Below are positions 37,126 through 46,206 of a stretch of 64,000 nucleotides of DNA, in pieces. Below the pieces are notes generated by a model. The model was given only the letters and a program-made list of their open reading frames with translations, did no database searches and was not told where the DNA came from. Origin of the DNA: an uncultured bacterium. Its GTDB lineage: Bacteria; Bacillota; Clostridia; Lachnospirales; Lachnospiraceae. The first letter of the stretch is position 1. Each line of letters opens with the position of its first letter. The position numbers were made by a program, and so were the translations under genes. The stretch lies in the NCBI GenBank assembly GCA_947243845.1, contig CAMXIF010000011.1, positions 1 to 64,000 of the forward strand. The letters run 5' to 3'.

Positions 37126-37157
37126 AAAAGGAACCGGCACCGCCGGTTTCCTTTTTT
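37126..37157 (+). terminator. Rho-independent terminator after yjfB
   Basis: A GC-rich stem (aaaggaaccggc / gccggtttccttt) with a 3-nt loop is followed by six T on the plus strand, 14 bp after the yjfB stop. Confidence 0.9.
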
Positions 37158-37184
37158 ATGGTATAAGATATAAAGACTGTCAAG

Positions 37185-38099
37185 TCACAAAATAAATTCT
37201 AAGCTGATATAACCAAGGCACAGCATAATGCCCGTAATCAAAGGAATGCTGATCAGATATTCTCCCTGCCCCTCTTTCCGGATGCGGAGGCCCCTGATAA
37301 TTTCCACCCGGTTTTCATTCTTAGCCATCCAAGCCAGCACACAGATCGCAATGGGCGTTGTTACCGCTGCGATCACCAGGTAAACACTCAGGGCCGCCAT
37401 CAATTCTACATTGCTGATCTCCGTCTGGGGCAAGGTTCCGCCATAAAAAGTATCAACCAGCCAGTCGGAAAAGAACATCAGGCAGACCTGCAAGGAATTA
37501 AAAATCATATGGCAGAGTGTGGAGGCCCACAGACTACCTGTCACTTCCACAAGCATGGCCAACAGAAGCCCAATGGCAAAAGCATAGAGCGCCTGGTTAA
37601 AATTCATATGCATGAGTCCAAACGTCAGGGAGGATAACAGAACCGCACCGATTACCTTTCCCGTTCTCTTATACCCAGTGTATAAAACACCCCGGAATAC
37701 AAACTCCTCACAGAAAGGCCCGTAAATACCAATCAGAAACCACATCACTCCCAACGGCACTCCGACAATATCATCCTGCATAGCTGCCACCGCATTGTCC
37801 GTAAAAAACAGGGACAACGCATTTAAAACCGTCACCAGCGGCATGACCAGAATCGTGAACAGAACGATCATGAAGCAGGTGGATATCCGTATCTTATGAA
37901 ATCCCAGCGCCTCATTGACCCTTCCTTTCATCGGCAGCAGAAACAAGATTGCCGGCCCGATAATGATTGCCTCACTCAACAAGAAATTGGCGATAATGCT
38001 AAAAGTAATCCTGTCTCCCGCCCAATATAGCAGGGTCACCACCGCTATATGTACCAATATAATGACCAGAAACAGCCAGTTTGCTTTCTTACTCTTCAT
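37185..38099 (-). CDS. CPBP-family intramembrane metalloprotease
   Basis: The 304-residue protein has about eight hydrophobic segments and the CPBP signature: EEFVFRGVLYTGYKR (EEXXXR, about 143), SSLTFGLMHMNFNQALYAF (His about 172), and CHMIFNSLQ (about 203). Enzymes of this family (Rce1/CAAX type) cleave within membranes; in bacteria they often act in bacteriocin immunity or maturation, but no bacteriocin gene is nearby. It has its own start near 38099. It is about 20 bp after cvfB's stop on the same strand. Confidence 0.83.
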   Translation of the reverse strand: MKSKKANWLFLVIILVHIAVVTLLYWAGDRITFSIIANFLLSEAIIIGPAILFLLPMKGRVNEALGFHKIRISTCFMIVLFTILVMPLVTVLNALSLFFTDNAVAAMQDDIVGVPLGVMWFLIGIYGPFCEEFVFRGVLYTGYKRTGKVIGAVLLSSLTFGLMHMNFNQALYAFAIGLLLAMLVEVTGSLWASTLCHMIFNSLQVCLMFFSDWLVDTFYGGTLPQTEISNVELMAALSVYLVIAAVTTPIAICVLAWMAKNENRVEIIRGLRIRKEGQGEYLISIPLITGIMLCLGYISLEFIL

Positions 38100-38119
38100 C
38101 TCTATTTTAACCTGCTCCT

Positions 38120-38968
38120 CTAGTTATCCGCGGATTCATTTCTCCGGATTGCTCTCTCTGTTATCGTAATCTTACCAGTTTTTAAAAGATGCCCTACGGC
38201 CCGCTTAAACTCGTTCTTACTCATCTGTGTCTCCCGGCGGATCACCTCCGGCGATGCCTTATCGGTGAAAGGAAGCGCCCCGTCAAAACTATCGATGATC
38301 TCCAGAATCCTCTCCGCATCCTGTCCAATCTGCAGATAAGCCTTCTCCCGGATGCTGAGGTTGAGCTTGCCATCCTCCTTTACCTCCGTGACACGTGCGT
38401 TGACTGTGTCTCCCACTTCCACTGCCCCGTACAACTCCCGCTTGGGAATCAACGCTGAGTATCTGTCATCCACCGCCACAAAGGCGCCAAAGTTCTGACT
38501 GATCTCATAGACAGTGCCTGTCACCCGGTCGTCTTTTCCATAAGGACTGTCCATATCCAGATACGGATATACATTCATGGTAGCGCAGAGCCTGTTGCTC
38601 TTATCGATATACAGCGCTGCCAGACACTCCTCTCCCGCCGACACCCTTTTGGTCTGCTCCTTAAAAGGAAGCAGCAGATCCTTCTCAAGCCCCCAATCAA
38701 GAAATGCGCCGATTTTGCCTACCTGGGCCACTTTAAGTCTGGCCACACCGCCAAGCGTCAATCTGGGTATATTGGTGGTAGCAATCAGCCTGTCCTTGGA
38801 ATCCCGATAGACAAAAACTTCTATCTCATCACCTGTCTGCACTTCTTCCGGCACCTGTTTCCTGGGAAGAAGCACTTTTTCTTCCCTGTTGTCGCCATCT
38901 CCCAGATAAACGCCAAATTCCACCTTTTTTACAACCTGTAACGTCTGTATTTCTCCCAATCGAATCAT
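38120..38968 (-). CDS. cvfB: S1-domain RNA-binding protein CvfB
   Basis: This protein of about 282 residues begins MIRLGEIQTLQVVKKVEFGVYLGD. It contains three or four S1-like beta-barrels (about 1-60, 63-128, 140-210) and a C-terminal winged helix (about 220-280, KNEFKRAVGHLLKTGKITITE). This is the CvfB architecture, known from a Staphylococcus virulence regulator. It probably affects RNA metabolism. The start at 38968 gives the standard N-terminus; GAGGAG lies 4 bp before it. The upstream frame to 39016 adds no family sequence. It lies just after the acyl-ACP thioesterase gene. Confidence 0.85.
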   Translation of the reverse strand: MIRLGEIQTLQVVKKVEFGVYLGDGDNREEKVLLPRKQVPEEVQTGDEIEVFVYRDSKDRLIATTNIPRLTLGGVARLKVAQVGKIGAFLDWGLEKDLLLPFKEQTKRVSAGEECLAALYIDKSNRLCATMNVYPYLDMDSPYGKDDRVTGTVYEISQNFGAFVAVDDRYSALIPKRELYGAVEVGDTVNARVTEVKEDGKLNLSIREKAYLQIGQDAERILEIIDSFDGALPFTDKASPEVIRRETQMSKNEFKRAVGHLLKTGKITITERAIRRNESADN

Positions 38969-39041
38969 ATTGCTCCTCATTCCTGTAACATTTCCGTTCT
39001 TTTCACTGCCAGACACTATATCATCATCGGCAAGCCTGCAC

Positions 39042-39746
39042 TTATCCTGCTATCTCTATAATACAATATGGTCTGCCGTCCTCTTTGTTCAAAGATACCA
39101 CATACTTCCCATCTATACTGCACACCACCGGATATATCACATCTCCCAGTACCGCCTGAATCTTATACTCCACACGCAGCTGCTTAACCTCAAACTTTTC
39201 CGGCGCATAATCCATGGCCATGCGCACGAACTGACCGTTATTTACGTGATGATTGGTGTCCAGATGATGGGCTTTCACCGTGAAAGGTTCTTCTTCTTTA
39301 CCGTTCGCCGGCACGGCAATCTTGCGCGGCGCATAATTCATCGGATACCTTTCTTCCAGCACATAGCCCGCTAACATTTTTTCATTCGGTTTAGCCGGTA
39401 CCATCTTATCCGTATCCATCAGACTCCAGATGGAGTTTGCATAGGCCAGCACCTCCCCATCTATCGTCTTCATCTCAAAGTTACGGCTCCCCACAAAACC
39501 GCGAAACTCATACGGAGCCGTCCCGATCACGATCTTCTCGCATACTTTGGGATATCTGTTGACACAGATCTGCCAGGCTGACAGAAACCATACCTGATGA
39601 ATCTGCTTGAAATACTCCACACCCAGTCCGATATCTTCAGAATGAAAGGTAGAACAATCCTGAAAATAATCCAGAAGCGACTGTAAGGTCATCCTTCCAT
39701 CCTCACCTACTTCACTATACCGCACCCTGCTCTCAAATGTATACAC
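39042..39746 (-). CDS. Acyl-ACP thioesterase
   Basis: The 234-residue protein is a bacterial FatA-like thioesterase, with two hotdog domains. The conserved opening is RVRYSEVGEDGRMTLQSLLDYFQDCSTFHSEDIG. The catalytic Asn-His region is AHHLDTNHHVNNGQFVRMAMDYAP (about 150-175). It releases free fatty acids from acyl-ACP and sets acyl chain use. It starts with GTG at 39746, directly after the hydF stop (no gap), with AGAGGG 7 bp before, so the two genes are almost certainly cotranslated. The link between this lipid gene and the hydrogenase genes is not obvious. Confidence 0.85.
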   Translation of the reverse strand: MYTFESRVRYSEVGEDGRMTLQSLLDYFQDCSTFHSEDIGLGVEYFKQIHQVWFLSAWQICVNRYPKVCEKIVIGTAPYEFRGFVGSRNFEMKTIDGEVLAYANSIWSLMDTDKMVPAKPNEKMLAGYVLEERYPMNYAPRKIAVPANGKEEEPFTVKAHHLDTNHHVNNGQFVRMAMDYAPEKFEVKQLRVEYKIQAVLGDVIYPVVCSIDGKYVVSLNKEDGRPYCIIEIAG

Positions 39747-40988
39747 TTATTTTCCCTCTTTCAATAACTTTTGCAAATCCGGAAAGATTCCGATGCTTCT
39801 TCTAAGTATGCCCTTCATATGTGCAATGGCAATCCCATAGTTTGTGATCGGTACGCCTTCCTCACCGGCACAGTGTATCCGCCAGTGCACTTCCCGCTCA
39901 TTGAGCATACAGCCCCCACAATGAATGACAAGCGCATAGGAAGATAAATCTTCCGGAAAACTCATGCCGGAAGCCGTCTCAATGACCAATTCCTTCCCGG
40001 TATATCCCTTTAGAAAACGGGGAATTTTCACTGTGCCGATGTCGTCACACTGCCTGTGATGTGTACAGCCTTCCGCAATCAAAATCTTGTCCCCGTCCTG
40101 CAGTCTGTCTATAGCAGTCACACCCTGTACCGCTGTCTCTAACAGCCCCTTATAACGTGCCATCAGAATGGAAAAAGATGTGAGCGGAACATCCAAAGGC
40201 ACCACACCCACCACTTCCTCAAAAACCTGGCTGTCGGTAATGACCATATCCGGGTTTCGTCCCAATTTCTGTAAGACATCTGCCAGTTCACTCTCCCGCA
40301 CCACCAAGGATGATGCTCCCGCTTCCAGAATATCCCGGATGGTCTGCTGCTGAGGCAGGATTAATCTGCCCTTAGGCGCCGCCGAATCAATGGGCACCAC
40401 CAAGACTATCATATCTAACGGCTGTATCAGATCCGCCGCCAGCCTGCGAGACTTGTCCTCCGCAGCCGACAGGGCGGCAATCCTTTCCTTCAATTCATAA
40501 ATCTTATCTCCCTGAGCGGCGCTCACATAAACCGGATCCCACCCTGTTTGGAAAGATTCATCCGGCGGTTCTATTCTCCCGTCTGCCTCGCCCATAAGAT
40601 CACTCTTATTGACAGCAATGAGATAAGGAATCCCCTTCTTTCGAAACAACTCCAACAACTGCCTGTCACACGGACAGATGCCTTCCGGCGCATCCACCAC
40701 CAGCACTGCTACATCCGTCTTATGAAGTATCTGCCTGGTCTTCTGCACCCGAAGTTCCCCCAGACTGCCCTCATCGTCAAACCCTGGTGTATCAATGATC
40801 ACCACAGGCCCCATGGGGAGTAGTTCCATCGCCTTATATACCGGATCAGTGGTCGTCCCCCTGACCTCGGATACCACGGAGAGTTCCTGGCCCGTAACCC
40901 GGTTCACAAGACTGGACTTTCCCACATTCCTCCTACCAAAAAATCCAATATGCACCCGTTCCCCTGACGGTGTATCATTCATTCCCAT
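39747..40988 (-). CDS. hydF: [FeFe] hydrogenase maturation GTPase HydF
   Basis: The 413-residue protein has an Era-type GTPase domain: P-loop GFFGRRNVGKSSLVN (about 11-25), DTPGFDD (about 60), and NKSD (about 115). Dimerisation and Fe-S domains follow. The cluster ligands fit the HydF pattern CXH...HCXXC: GCTHHRQC near 290 and VIHCGGCMLN near 345. HydF is the scaffold on which HydE and HydG products become the 2Fe subcluster of the H-cluster. The start at 40988 is chosen because AAGGCGG lies 6 bp before it. It follows hydG and precedes the thioesterase. Confidence 0.94.
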   Translation of the reverse strand: MGMNDTPSGERVHIGFFGRRNVGKSSLVNRVTGQELSVVSEVRGTTTDPVYKAMELLPMGPVVIIDTPGFDDEGSLGELRVQKTRQILHKTDVAVLVVDAPEGICPCDRQLLELFRKKGIPYLIAVNKSDLMGEADGRIEPPDESFQTGWDPVYVSAAQGDKIYELKERIAALSAAEDKSRRLAADLIQPLDMIVLVVPIDSAAPKGRLILPQQQTIRDILEAGASSLVVRESELADVLQKLGRNPDMVITDSQVFEEVVGVVPLDVPLTSFSILMARYKGLLETAVQGVTAIDRLQDGDKILIAEGCTHHRQCDDIGTVKIPRFLKGYTGKELVIETASGMSFPEDLSSYALVIHCGGCMLNEREVHWRIHCAGEEGVPITNYGIAIAHMKGILRRSIGIFPDLQKLLKEGK

Positions 40989-41068
40989 CTGTATCCGCCT
41001 TCCCTGCTTTGACACAGGCTGATGAGCCTGCATCTATTTTAGCACATCTTTACATTATTGTAAAAAAT

Positions 41069-42508
41069 CTAAAACCGAAAATCCCTGATTCCCTCCGCGA
41101 TCTGCTCAAGATGCTCTTTCGCAATCCGTCTCACCTGCTCCTTCGGAATATTAGAAAGTTCCGCCTGAATCAACGCTTCCCCGACTACTCTTGTCTCCTC
41201 GGACGCATAGTCCATCAGATACTCTTTCAAAGTCATCAGTGCGTTGGGATGACAGCAATTCTGAATCTGTCCGGTCTTGCACAGACTCATAAACCGGTCT
41301 CCTGTCCTGCCCTCCCTATAACATGCCGTGCAGAAAGAAGGGATATATCCCAACTCCATCAGCCATTTGATCACTTCGTCCAGTGTCCTCTGATCCGATA
41401 CGTCAAACTGTTCCGTATCCGTAGGCCTCTCCTCTTTCGTATAACCGCCCACCGAAGTCCGGGAAGCGCCGGAAATCTGCGACACTCCAAGGCGAATCAC
41501 TTTCTCCCTGACTGCCTGGCTCTCTCTGGTGGAAATAATCATTCCCGTGTAGGGCACCGCAATCCGAATCAGGGCGCAGAGTTTCGCAAAAATCTCATCG
41601 CTGATACCATTATCAAAAGCAGAAGGATCAATGTCATCTGCATGTTTGATCCGCGGCACACTGATGGTATGCGGCCCCACCCCGTGTACAGCCTCCAAAT
41701 GCTCCGCATGCATGAGAAGGCCGGCAAACTCATACTTGTATAATTCCAGACCGAACAAAACACCCAGCCCCACATCATCAATACCGCCTTCCATGGCGCG
41801 ATCCATAGCTTCCGTGTGGTAATTGTAATCATGTTTAGGCCCTGTTGGATGCAGTTTTAGATAACTTTCCTTATGATAAGTTTCCTGAAACAAAATATAA
41901 GTGCCAATACCCGCTTCTTTCAGCATACGATACTCCTCCACCGTAGTGGCCGCGATGTTCACATTCACCCGGCGTATTGCCCCGTTTTTATGCTGAATGG
42001 AGTAAATCGTCTTAATACACTCCAAAATATATTCTATGGGATTGTTCTGCGGATCCTCCCCCGCTTCAATGGCAAGCCGCTTATGCCCCATATCCTGCAG
42101 GGCAATCACTTCCTGCCTGACTTCTTCCTGCGATAACTTCTTGCGCGGTATATTCTTGTTTTTCCTATGATAAGGACAGTAGACACAACCGTTAATGCAG
42201 TAGTTGGACAGATACAGCGGCGCAAAAATCACAATCCGATTGCCATAATAAGCCAGCTTAATCTCCTCCGCCAGCGCATAAATCTGCCCAAGGATCTCCG
42301 GATCCTCGCAGGCCAGAAGCACGGAAGCCTCCCTGTGTGTCAGCCCGGCACAGATTGTGGAGCTGCCCTCCTTGCGGGGTCTGGCCTTCTCAAGAATCTG
42401 TGCAATCAGTTCCTTGTTATTCTTGTTCTCCTCCGCATAGGCGAGTGTCGCCAGAATTTCTTCATGACTGATAAAATCATCTGCGCATAATGATTTTGGA
42501 TCATACAT
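41069..42508 (-). CDS. hydG: [FeFe] hydrogenase H-cluster radical SAM maturase HydG
   Basis: The 479-residue protein is a radical-SAM tyrosine lyase that makes CO and CN for the H-cluster. The SAM-cluster motif is CINGCVYC (CX3CX2C, about 100-107). The HydG-specific C-terminal auxiliary site is CTACYREGRTGDRFMSLCKTGQIQNCC (about 385-412). The tyrosine-binding YREGRTGDRFM region is typical. It starts 128 bp downstream of hydE's stop and is followed at 35 bp or more by hydF. The gene is full length. Confidence 0.95.
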   Translation of the reverse strand: MYDPKSLCADDFISHEEILATLAYAEENKNNKELIAQILEKARPRKEGSSTICAGLTHREASVLLACEDPEILGQIYALAEEIKLAYYGNRIVIFAPLYLSNYCINGCVYCPYHRKNKNIPRKKLSQEEVRQEVIALQDMGHKRLAIEAGEDPQNNPIEYILECIKTIYSIQHKNGAIRRVNVNIAATTVEEYRMLKEAGIGTYILFQETYHKESYLKLHPTGPKHDYNYHTEAMDRAMEGGIDDVGLGVLFGLELYKYEFAGLLMHAEHLEAVHGVGPHTISVPRIKHADDIDPSAFDNGISDEIFAKLCALIRIAVPYTGMIISTRESQAVREKVIRLGVSQISGASRTSVGGYTKEERPTDTEQFDVSDQRTLDEVIKWLMELGYIPSFCTACYREGRTGDRFMSLCKTGQIQNCCHPNALMTLKEYLMDYASEETRVVGEALIQAELSNIPKEQVRRIAKEHLEQIAEGIRDFRF

Positions 42509-42635
42509 AACTGTTATACCTTCTTTCTGTAGTCTTTAACATACGCATCTGTGACAGAACATCCGGGTTCTCACTATCAGTGAATTCCAACCGGCTGTCT
42601 TTTGGTTTCTGCCTGTATCTTCCTCCTGCTTCCAG

Positions 42636-43781
42636 CTAAACATCTGTCTTCATGCGGCTGTCTCCCTTGTCAACCACTATCTGATATCCAATAGCCGCCA
42701 CACACTGCTTCAGCTCCTCAAGTCCCTCCGCTGCTTCATCCCCCGTACATCTTTTATTATCATACAGGCTGTACTGCCCGCGCACTGCCGGCGGGGAAAG
42801 ATTGGGCATGACCACATTGGCTCCCGCCTGCAATCCCAGTTCCCTGCCCTGCGGATGAATCGTCCCAAGCGCTGTGGTCGCTGGAATCAAAGTTTTTGGC
42901 AAAACCAGCCTTGTAAGGGCTATCATAGTGAGCGTCTGCGTCAGACTCCCCTGTGCATATTCCCGAAAAGGTGTATCATAATGCGGAATAAACGGCCCGA
43001 TGCCCACCATATGCGGTCGAAACTCCTGCAAAAACTTCATGTCGGCAATCAATTCCTCCGTACCCTGGAACGGGGAACCCACCATGAACCCACAGCCTGT
43101 CTGATATCCGATCTGCTTTAAGTCCCGCAAACACTGCATCCTGTGTTCATAAGTTATTCCCGGCGGATGCAGTTTTTGGTAATGCTCTTTTGAAGCCGTC
43201 TCATGCCGAAGCAAATACCTGTCCGCCCCCGCTTTATACCAGACCTCGTAATCAGTCCGCTCCCGTTCTCCCAAGGAAAGGGTCACTGCGCAGTCGGGAT
43301 ATCTCTCCTTGATACTCTGTACAATCCCCGCCACCTGCTTCGTGGTATAATAGGCATCCTCCCCGCCCTGCAGGACAAAGGTGCGAAATCCCAGACCGTA
43401 TCCCTGCTCACAACAGGACAATATGTCTTCTTTTGACAGACGATAACGCTGCGCATGGGAATTACTGCGCCGGATACCACAATAGAGACAGTCGTTTTTA
43501 CAATAACTGGATATCTCAATCAGTCCCCTGATATAGATGTCTGTTCCGTATTGTTTCCGGCGCATTTCATCAGCCTTTGTATAAAGCAGGTTCCTGTCAT
43601 ATTCGCCTGCAATCAGGAACCGCCACTCCTGCTCTGAGGGGTGATAACCTTCCGATAGTTTATGAAGTAATCCTCTTATTTTCTCACCACCTGGCAAACC
43701 AAAATCTGCCGATCCAATCATTACACTATTGTCCTCTCCGCCCGGCATACTCGAATCGGCACGATCATTTAACACTGGCAT
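42636..43781 (-). CDS. hydE: [FeFe] hydrogenase H-cluster radical SAM maturase HydE
   Basis: This protein of 361-381 residues is the radical-SAM enzyme that helps build the azadithiolate bridge of the H-cluster. The SAM motif CKNDCLYC (about 93-100) and typical HydE blocks (GFRTFVLQGGEDAYYT, TLSLGERERTDYEVWYKAGADRYLLRHETAS) are present. The start is uncertain: ATG 43781 overlaps the TM1266-type gene, and ATG 43721 gives a protein nearer the family's length. It has no obvious broken motif. It opens the maturation series followed by hydG and hydF. Confidence 0.92.
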   Translation of the reverse strand: MPVLNDRADSSMPGGEDNSVMIGSADFGLPGGEKIRGLLHKLSEGYHPSEQEWRFLIAGEYDRNLLYTKADEMRRKQYGTDIYIRGLIEISSYCKNDCLYCGIRRSNSHAQRYRLSKEDILSCCEQGYGLGFRTFVLQGGEDAYYTTKQVAGIVQSIKERYPDCAVTLSLGERERTDYEVWYKAGADRYLLRHETASKEHYQKLHPPGITYEHRMQCLRDLKQIGYQTGCGFMVGSPFQGTEELIADMKFLQEFRPHMVGIGPFIPHYDTPFREYAQGSLTQTLTMIALTRLVLPKTLIPATTALGTIHPQGRELGLQAGANVVMPNLSPPAVRGQYSLYDNKRCTGDEAAEGLEELKQCVAAIGYQIVVDKGDSRMKTDV

Positions 43782-44053
43782 CCTTTCTTCTCATCCGGCC
43801 ACTCACTGACGACACTGGAAAAGGCTATCTTGCTGTTAACCCCCGGCACCTTGCCAATCTTGCCGGACAAGGCATTGATCACATCCTGGGGCGCGTCAAT
43901 CGCCACACTGATGATGTGAATCCCACATTTTCGATAAGGCAGGCCCATCCTGCCGATGATATATTCTCCATACTCATGGAGCAGGGCATTTAATTTCTCC
44001 ACGGAAGATGTGTCCTCCACAATAATGCTTAAGGTCGCTACTCTGGTCTGCAT
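43769..44053 (-). CDS. TM1266-family putative hydrogenase-system regulator
   Basis: This is a small protein of about 94 residues, MQTRVATLSIIVEDTSSVEKLNALLHEYGEYIIGRMGLPYRKCGIHIISVAIDAPQDVINALSGKIGKVPGVNSKIAFSSV. It matches the ACT-like TM1266 family found beside hydEFG in many Clostridia and thought to regulate iron-only hydrogenase systems. A GAAAGGCGG ribosome site precedes ATG 44053, which is preferred over the upstream frame. Its 3' end overlaps the 5' end of the longer hydE frame. The ligand is unknown. Confidence 0.83.
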   Translation of the reverse strand: MQTRVATLSIIVEDTSSVEKLNALLHEYGEYIIGRMGLPYRKCGIHIISVAIDAPQDVINALSGKIGKVPGVNSKIAFSSVVSEWPDEKKGCQC

Positions 44054-44450
44054 CCTGCCACCGCCTTTCTTAATCATGCACTTTCTGACTGTCTGAAAAA
44101 TCAGCACACACGATCACAAATTCTATTTTACAAACACAGGTCAGCAAGAGATTCTCTCATGCCTGTCATACCATGCCGTCATACTAAATACAGGCCGTAT
44201 CCTTCCATGGAAAGATACAGCCTGTAGACATACTATCCCTATGATTTATGCTGCTCTTTCATCTCAAACCCTGTTTTCGATGTCAGACGTGCGCCAATAA
44301 AAATTTTAATGTTTTTGATTTTATGTTTATAAAAAATTATCTTTTTATCATATATTCAGAGTGTAACATGCGGAAACTTTTTTGACAATACTGTCCGCAG
44401 CTTTTCCGCCACACACAAACAGGGGGCCGTATGCGACAGCCCCCTGTTCC
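44054..44450. other. 397-bp gap with two hairpins
   Basis: Between the TM1266-type gene and the end of the sugar ABC operon lies non-coding DNA. It holds a near-perfect 34-bp inverted repeat (44191-44224; caggccgtatcc / aaagatacagcctg with ttccatgg in the middle) and a strong GC hairpin at 44418-44448 (aacagggggc / gccccctgtt). The latter is a terminator-like structure 3 bp after the ABC operon but lacks a clear T-run on that strand. Confidence 0.55.
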
Positions 44451-45293
44451 TTATCCTTTAATTCCGGTAGAAGCGATTCCTTCCACGTAATATTTCTGCA
44501 GAAAGATAAACATAATCAGCATCGGAATAGCCGAGATAGTCAATGATGCCATGATCGGCCCGTAGTTGATTGGCTTGGAGCCGAAAAATGTCTGTATCGC
44601 AAGCTGGATGGTTCTCTTTTCTTCGCCTGTCACCACTAACAAAGGCCACATAAAATCATTCCAATGCGCCACAAAATCCAAAATCAAAATTGTAGCATAT
44701 ACGGTTCCGGAAATCGGCACCACAACGGTAAAAAATGTTTTGATCGGCCCGCACCCGTCAATTTTGGCAGCTTCCAGAAGATCATTGGGAATATCCAGAA
44801 AAAACTGCCTGAACATATAGATACTGAAACATTTTGCTATAAAAGGAACAATCAATGATGCCCAGGTATTAATCCATCCCAGATCCGCCATCTCTCTATA
44901 CATAGGAAGCATAATCGCTTCGGCCGGAAATACCATCAAACTGATCACCAGCGTGAGGAGTGCATTTTTCCCTTTAAATTCAAATTTCGCCAGCGCGTAG
45001 CCGCACAGGGAATTCACTAACAAATCCAGTACAATAATAACCAACACATAGAAAAGGCTGTTGAAGATAAACTTCCACATATTAATTCTCTCGAACACTT
45101 CCACATAGTTATTAAAGGAAGCACCTTTGGGAATAAATGTCGACAGGGAATTTAACCCTTTAAAAATACCCGCCTCCGGTTTCAGAGAAGACGCGATCAT
45201 CCAGATTAGAGGCGATACAAAAATCAGCGCAATAATTGTATTTCCAACATAAAACAGCAGACTGCCCAATTGTTTTCTTTGTTTCTGTGTCAT
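44451..45293 (-). CDS. Carbohydrate ABC transporter permease (MalG type)
   Basis: This 280-residue membrane protein has six hydrophobic segments. It contains the MalG-type cytoplasmic EAA loop (DLLEAAKIDGCGPIKTFFTVVVPISGTVYA, about 170-200), which contacts the ATPase. It forms the channel with the MalF-type subunit encoded 16 bp upstream. The adjoining genes encode a sugar-binding lipoprotein, a GH32 enzyme and a LacI regulator, so fructose- or sucrose-containing oligosaccharides are a plausible substrate. No ATPase gene is in the operon, so a shared MsmK-type ATPase is implied. Confidence 0.88.
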   Translation of the reverse strand: MTQKQRKQLGSLLFYVGNTIIALIFVSPLIWMIASSLKPEAGIFKGLNSLSTFIPKGASFNNYVEVFERINMWKFIFNSLFYVLVIIVLDLLVNSLCGYALAKFEFKGKNALLTLVISLMVFPAEAIMLPMYREMADLGWINTWASLIVPFIAKCFSIYMFRQFFLDIPNDLLEAAKIDGCGPIKTFFTVVVPISGTVYATILILDFVAHWNDFMWPLLVVTGEEKRTIQLAIQTFFGSKPINYGPIMASLTISAIPMLIMFIFLQKYYVEGIASTGIKG

Positions 45294-45309
45294 GTGAACT
45301 CTCTCCTTT

Positions 45310-46194
45310 CTACTCTGCCTTTATAATCTTTTTCATCCCGATAGACAAGGATATGACGATGACAAAAAATACCGCCGCCACCGCACAGGCGTATCCGAAA
45401 TTTCTTTTCTGAAAGCCCTGTTCATACACATAGTACACAAGGGTTCTGGTGGCATTCTGAGGGCCGCCCTTGGTCATGACATACGGCTGTGTAAACAGCT
45501 TCATAGCCTGAATGACTGTAATCATAATGACATAAGAGATCACATTCTTAAGCCCTGGCAGCGTCACATAGAAGAAGCTCTTAATCCTTCCGGCGCCATC
45601 AATGGAAGCCGCCTCATACTGATCCTTGGGAATTCCCTGCAATCCTGCCAGGAATATCATCATCTGATAACCTGCGCCCTGCCATGCCGACATGAAGATA
45701 ATGGAATTCATCGCTGTTTTGGGATCGTTCAAAAATCCGCACGGCTCCATGCCCAGCTTCACCAAAAGCGCATTCAAAAGCCCACTGCTCGGATTGGAAT
45801 TGTACAAAACGGTCCAGAGGATTGCCACCACGACCATCGAAGTAACCTGCGGGCTGAAATATGCTGCCCGAAAGATGGATACACCCTTTCTTCTGGATGA
45901 GATCAAAAGCGCCAGCGCCAATGCCAATATCGTCTGAAAAGGCACAACCAGCACCGTAAAGTGCAACGTATTCTTTACAGCAATCCAGAAGTCTTTATCT
46001 TGAAACAGTTCCATGAAATTATTCAGTCCGCAAAACTTGATTCTATCCGGACGCATTATATTATAGTCTGTAAAAGCATATCTGACGGTCTGCAGAGCCG
46101 GATACAGAAGAAATGCCGCCAACAGTACCACTGCAGGAATGATAAAAATATATGCCGCTTTCCGTTCACTCTTTTTATTTACCGATACTTGCAT
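45310..46194 (-). CDS. Carbohydrate ABC transporter permease (MalF type)
   Basis: This is a 294-residue protein with six transmembrane segments. The EAA-type loop is YEAASIDGAGRIKSFFYVTLPGLKNV (about 195-220). The start at 46194 was chosen because AGGAGGGG lies 6 bp before it. It is the inner-membrane partner of the next gene and follows the binding-protein gene at 12 bp. Substrate as for the operon: inferred, not shown. Confidence 0.87.
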   Translation of the reverse strand: MQVSVNKKSERKAAYIFIIPAVVLLAAFLLYPALQTVRYAFTDYNIMRPDRIKFCGLNNFMELFQDKDFWIAVKNTLHFTVLVVPFQTILALALALLISSRRKGVSIFRAAYFSPQVTSMVVVAILWTVLYNSNPSSGLLNALLVKLGMEPCGFLNDPKTAMNSIIFMSAWQGAGYQMMIFLAGLQGIPKDQYEAASIDGAGRIKSFFYVTLPGLKNVISYVIMITVIQAMKLFTQPYVMTKGGPQNATRTLVYYVYEQGFQKRNFGYACAVAAVFFVIVISLSIGMKKIIKAE

Positions 46195-46206
46195 AATCAA
46201 CCCCTC

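Noticed and set aside
41069-42508. HydG as a ThiH thiamine enzyme
   Set aside because: The C-terminal Cys-rich auxiliary motif and the HydE/HydF neighbours fit HydG; ThiH lacks that motif.
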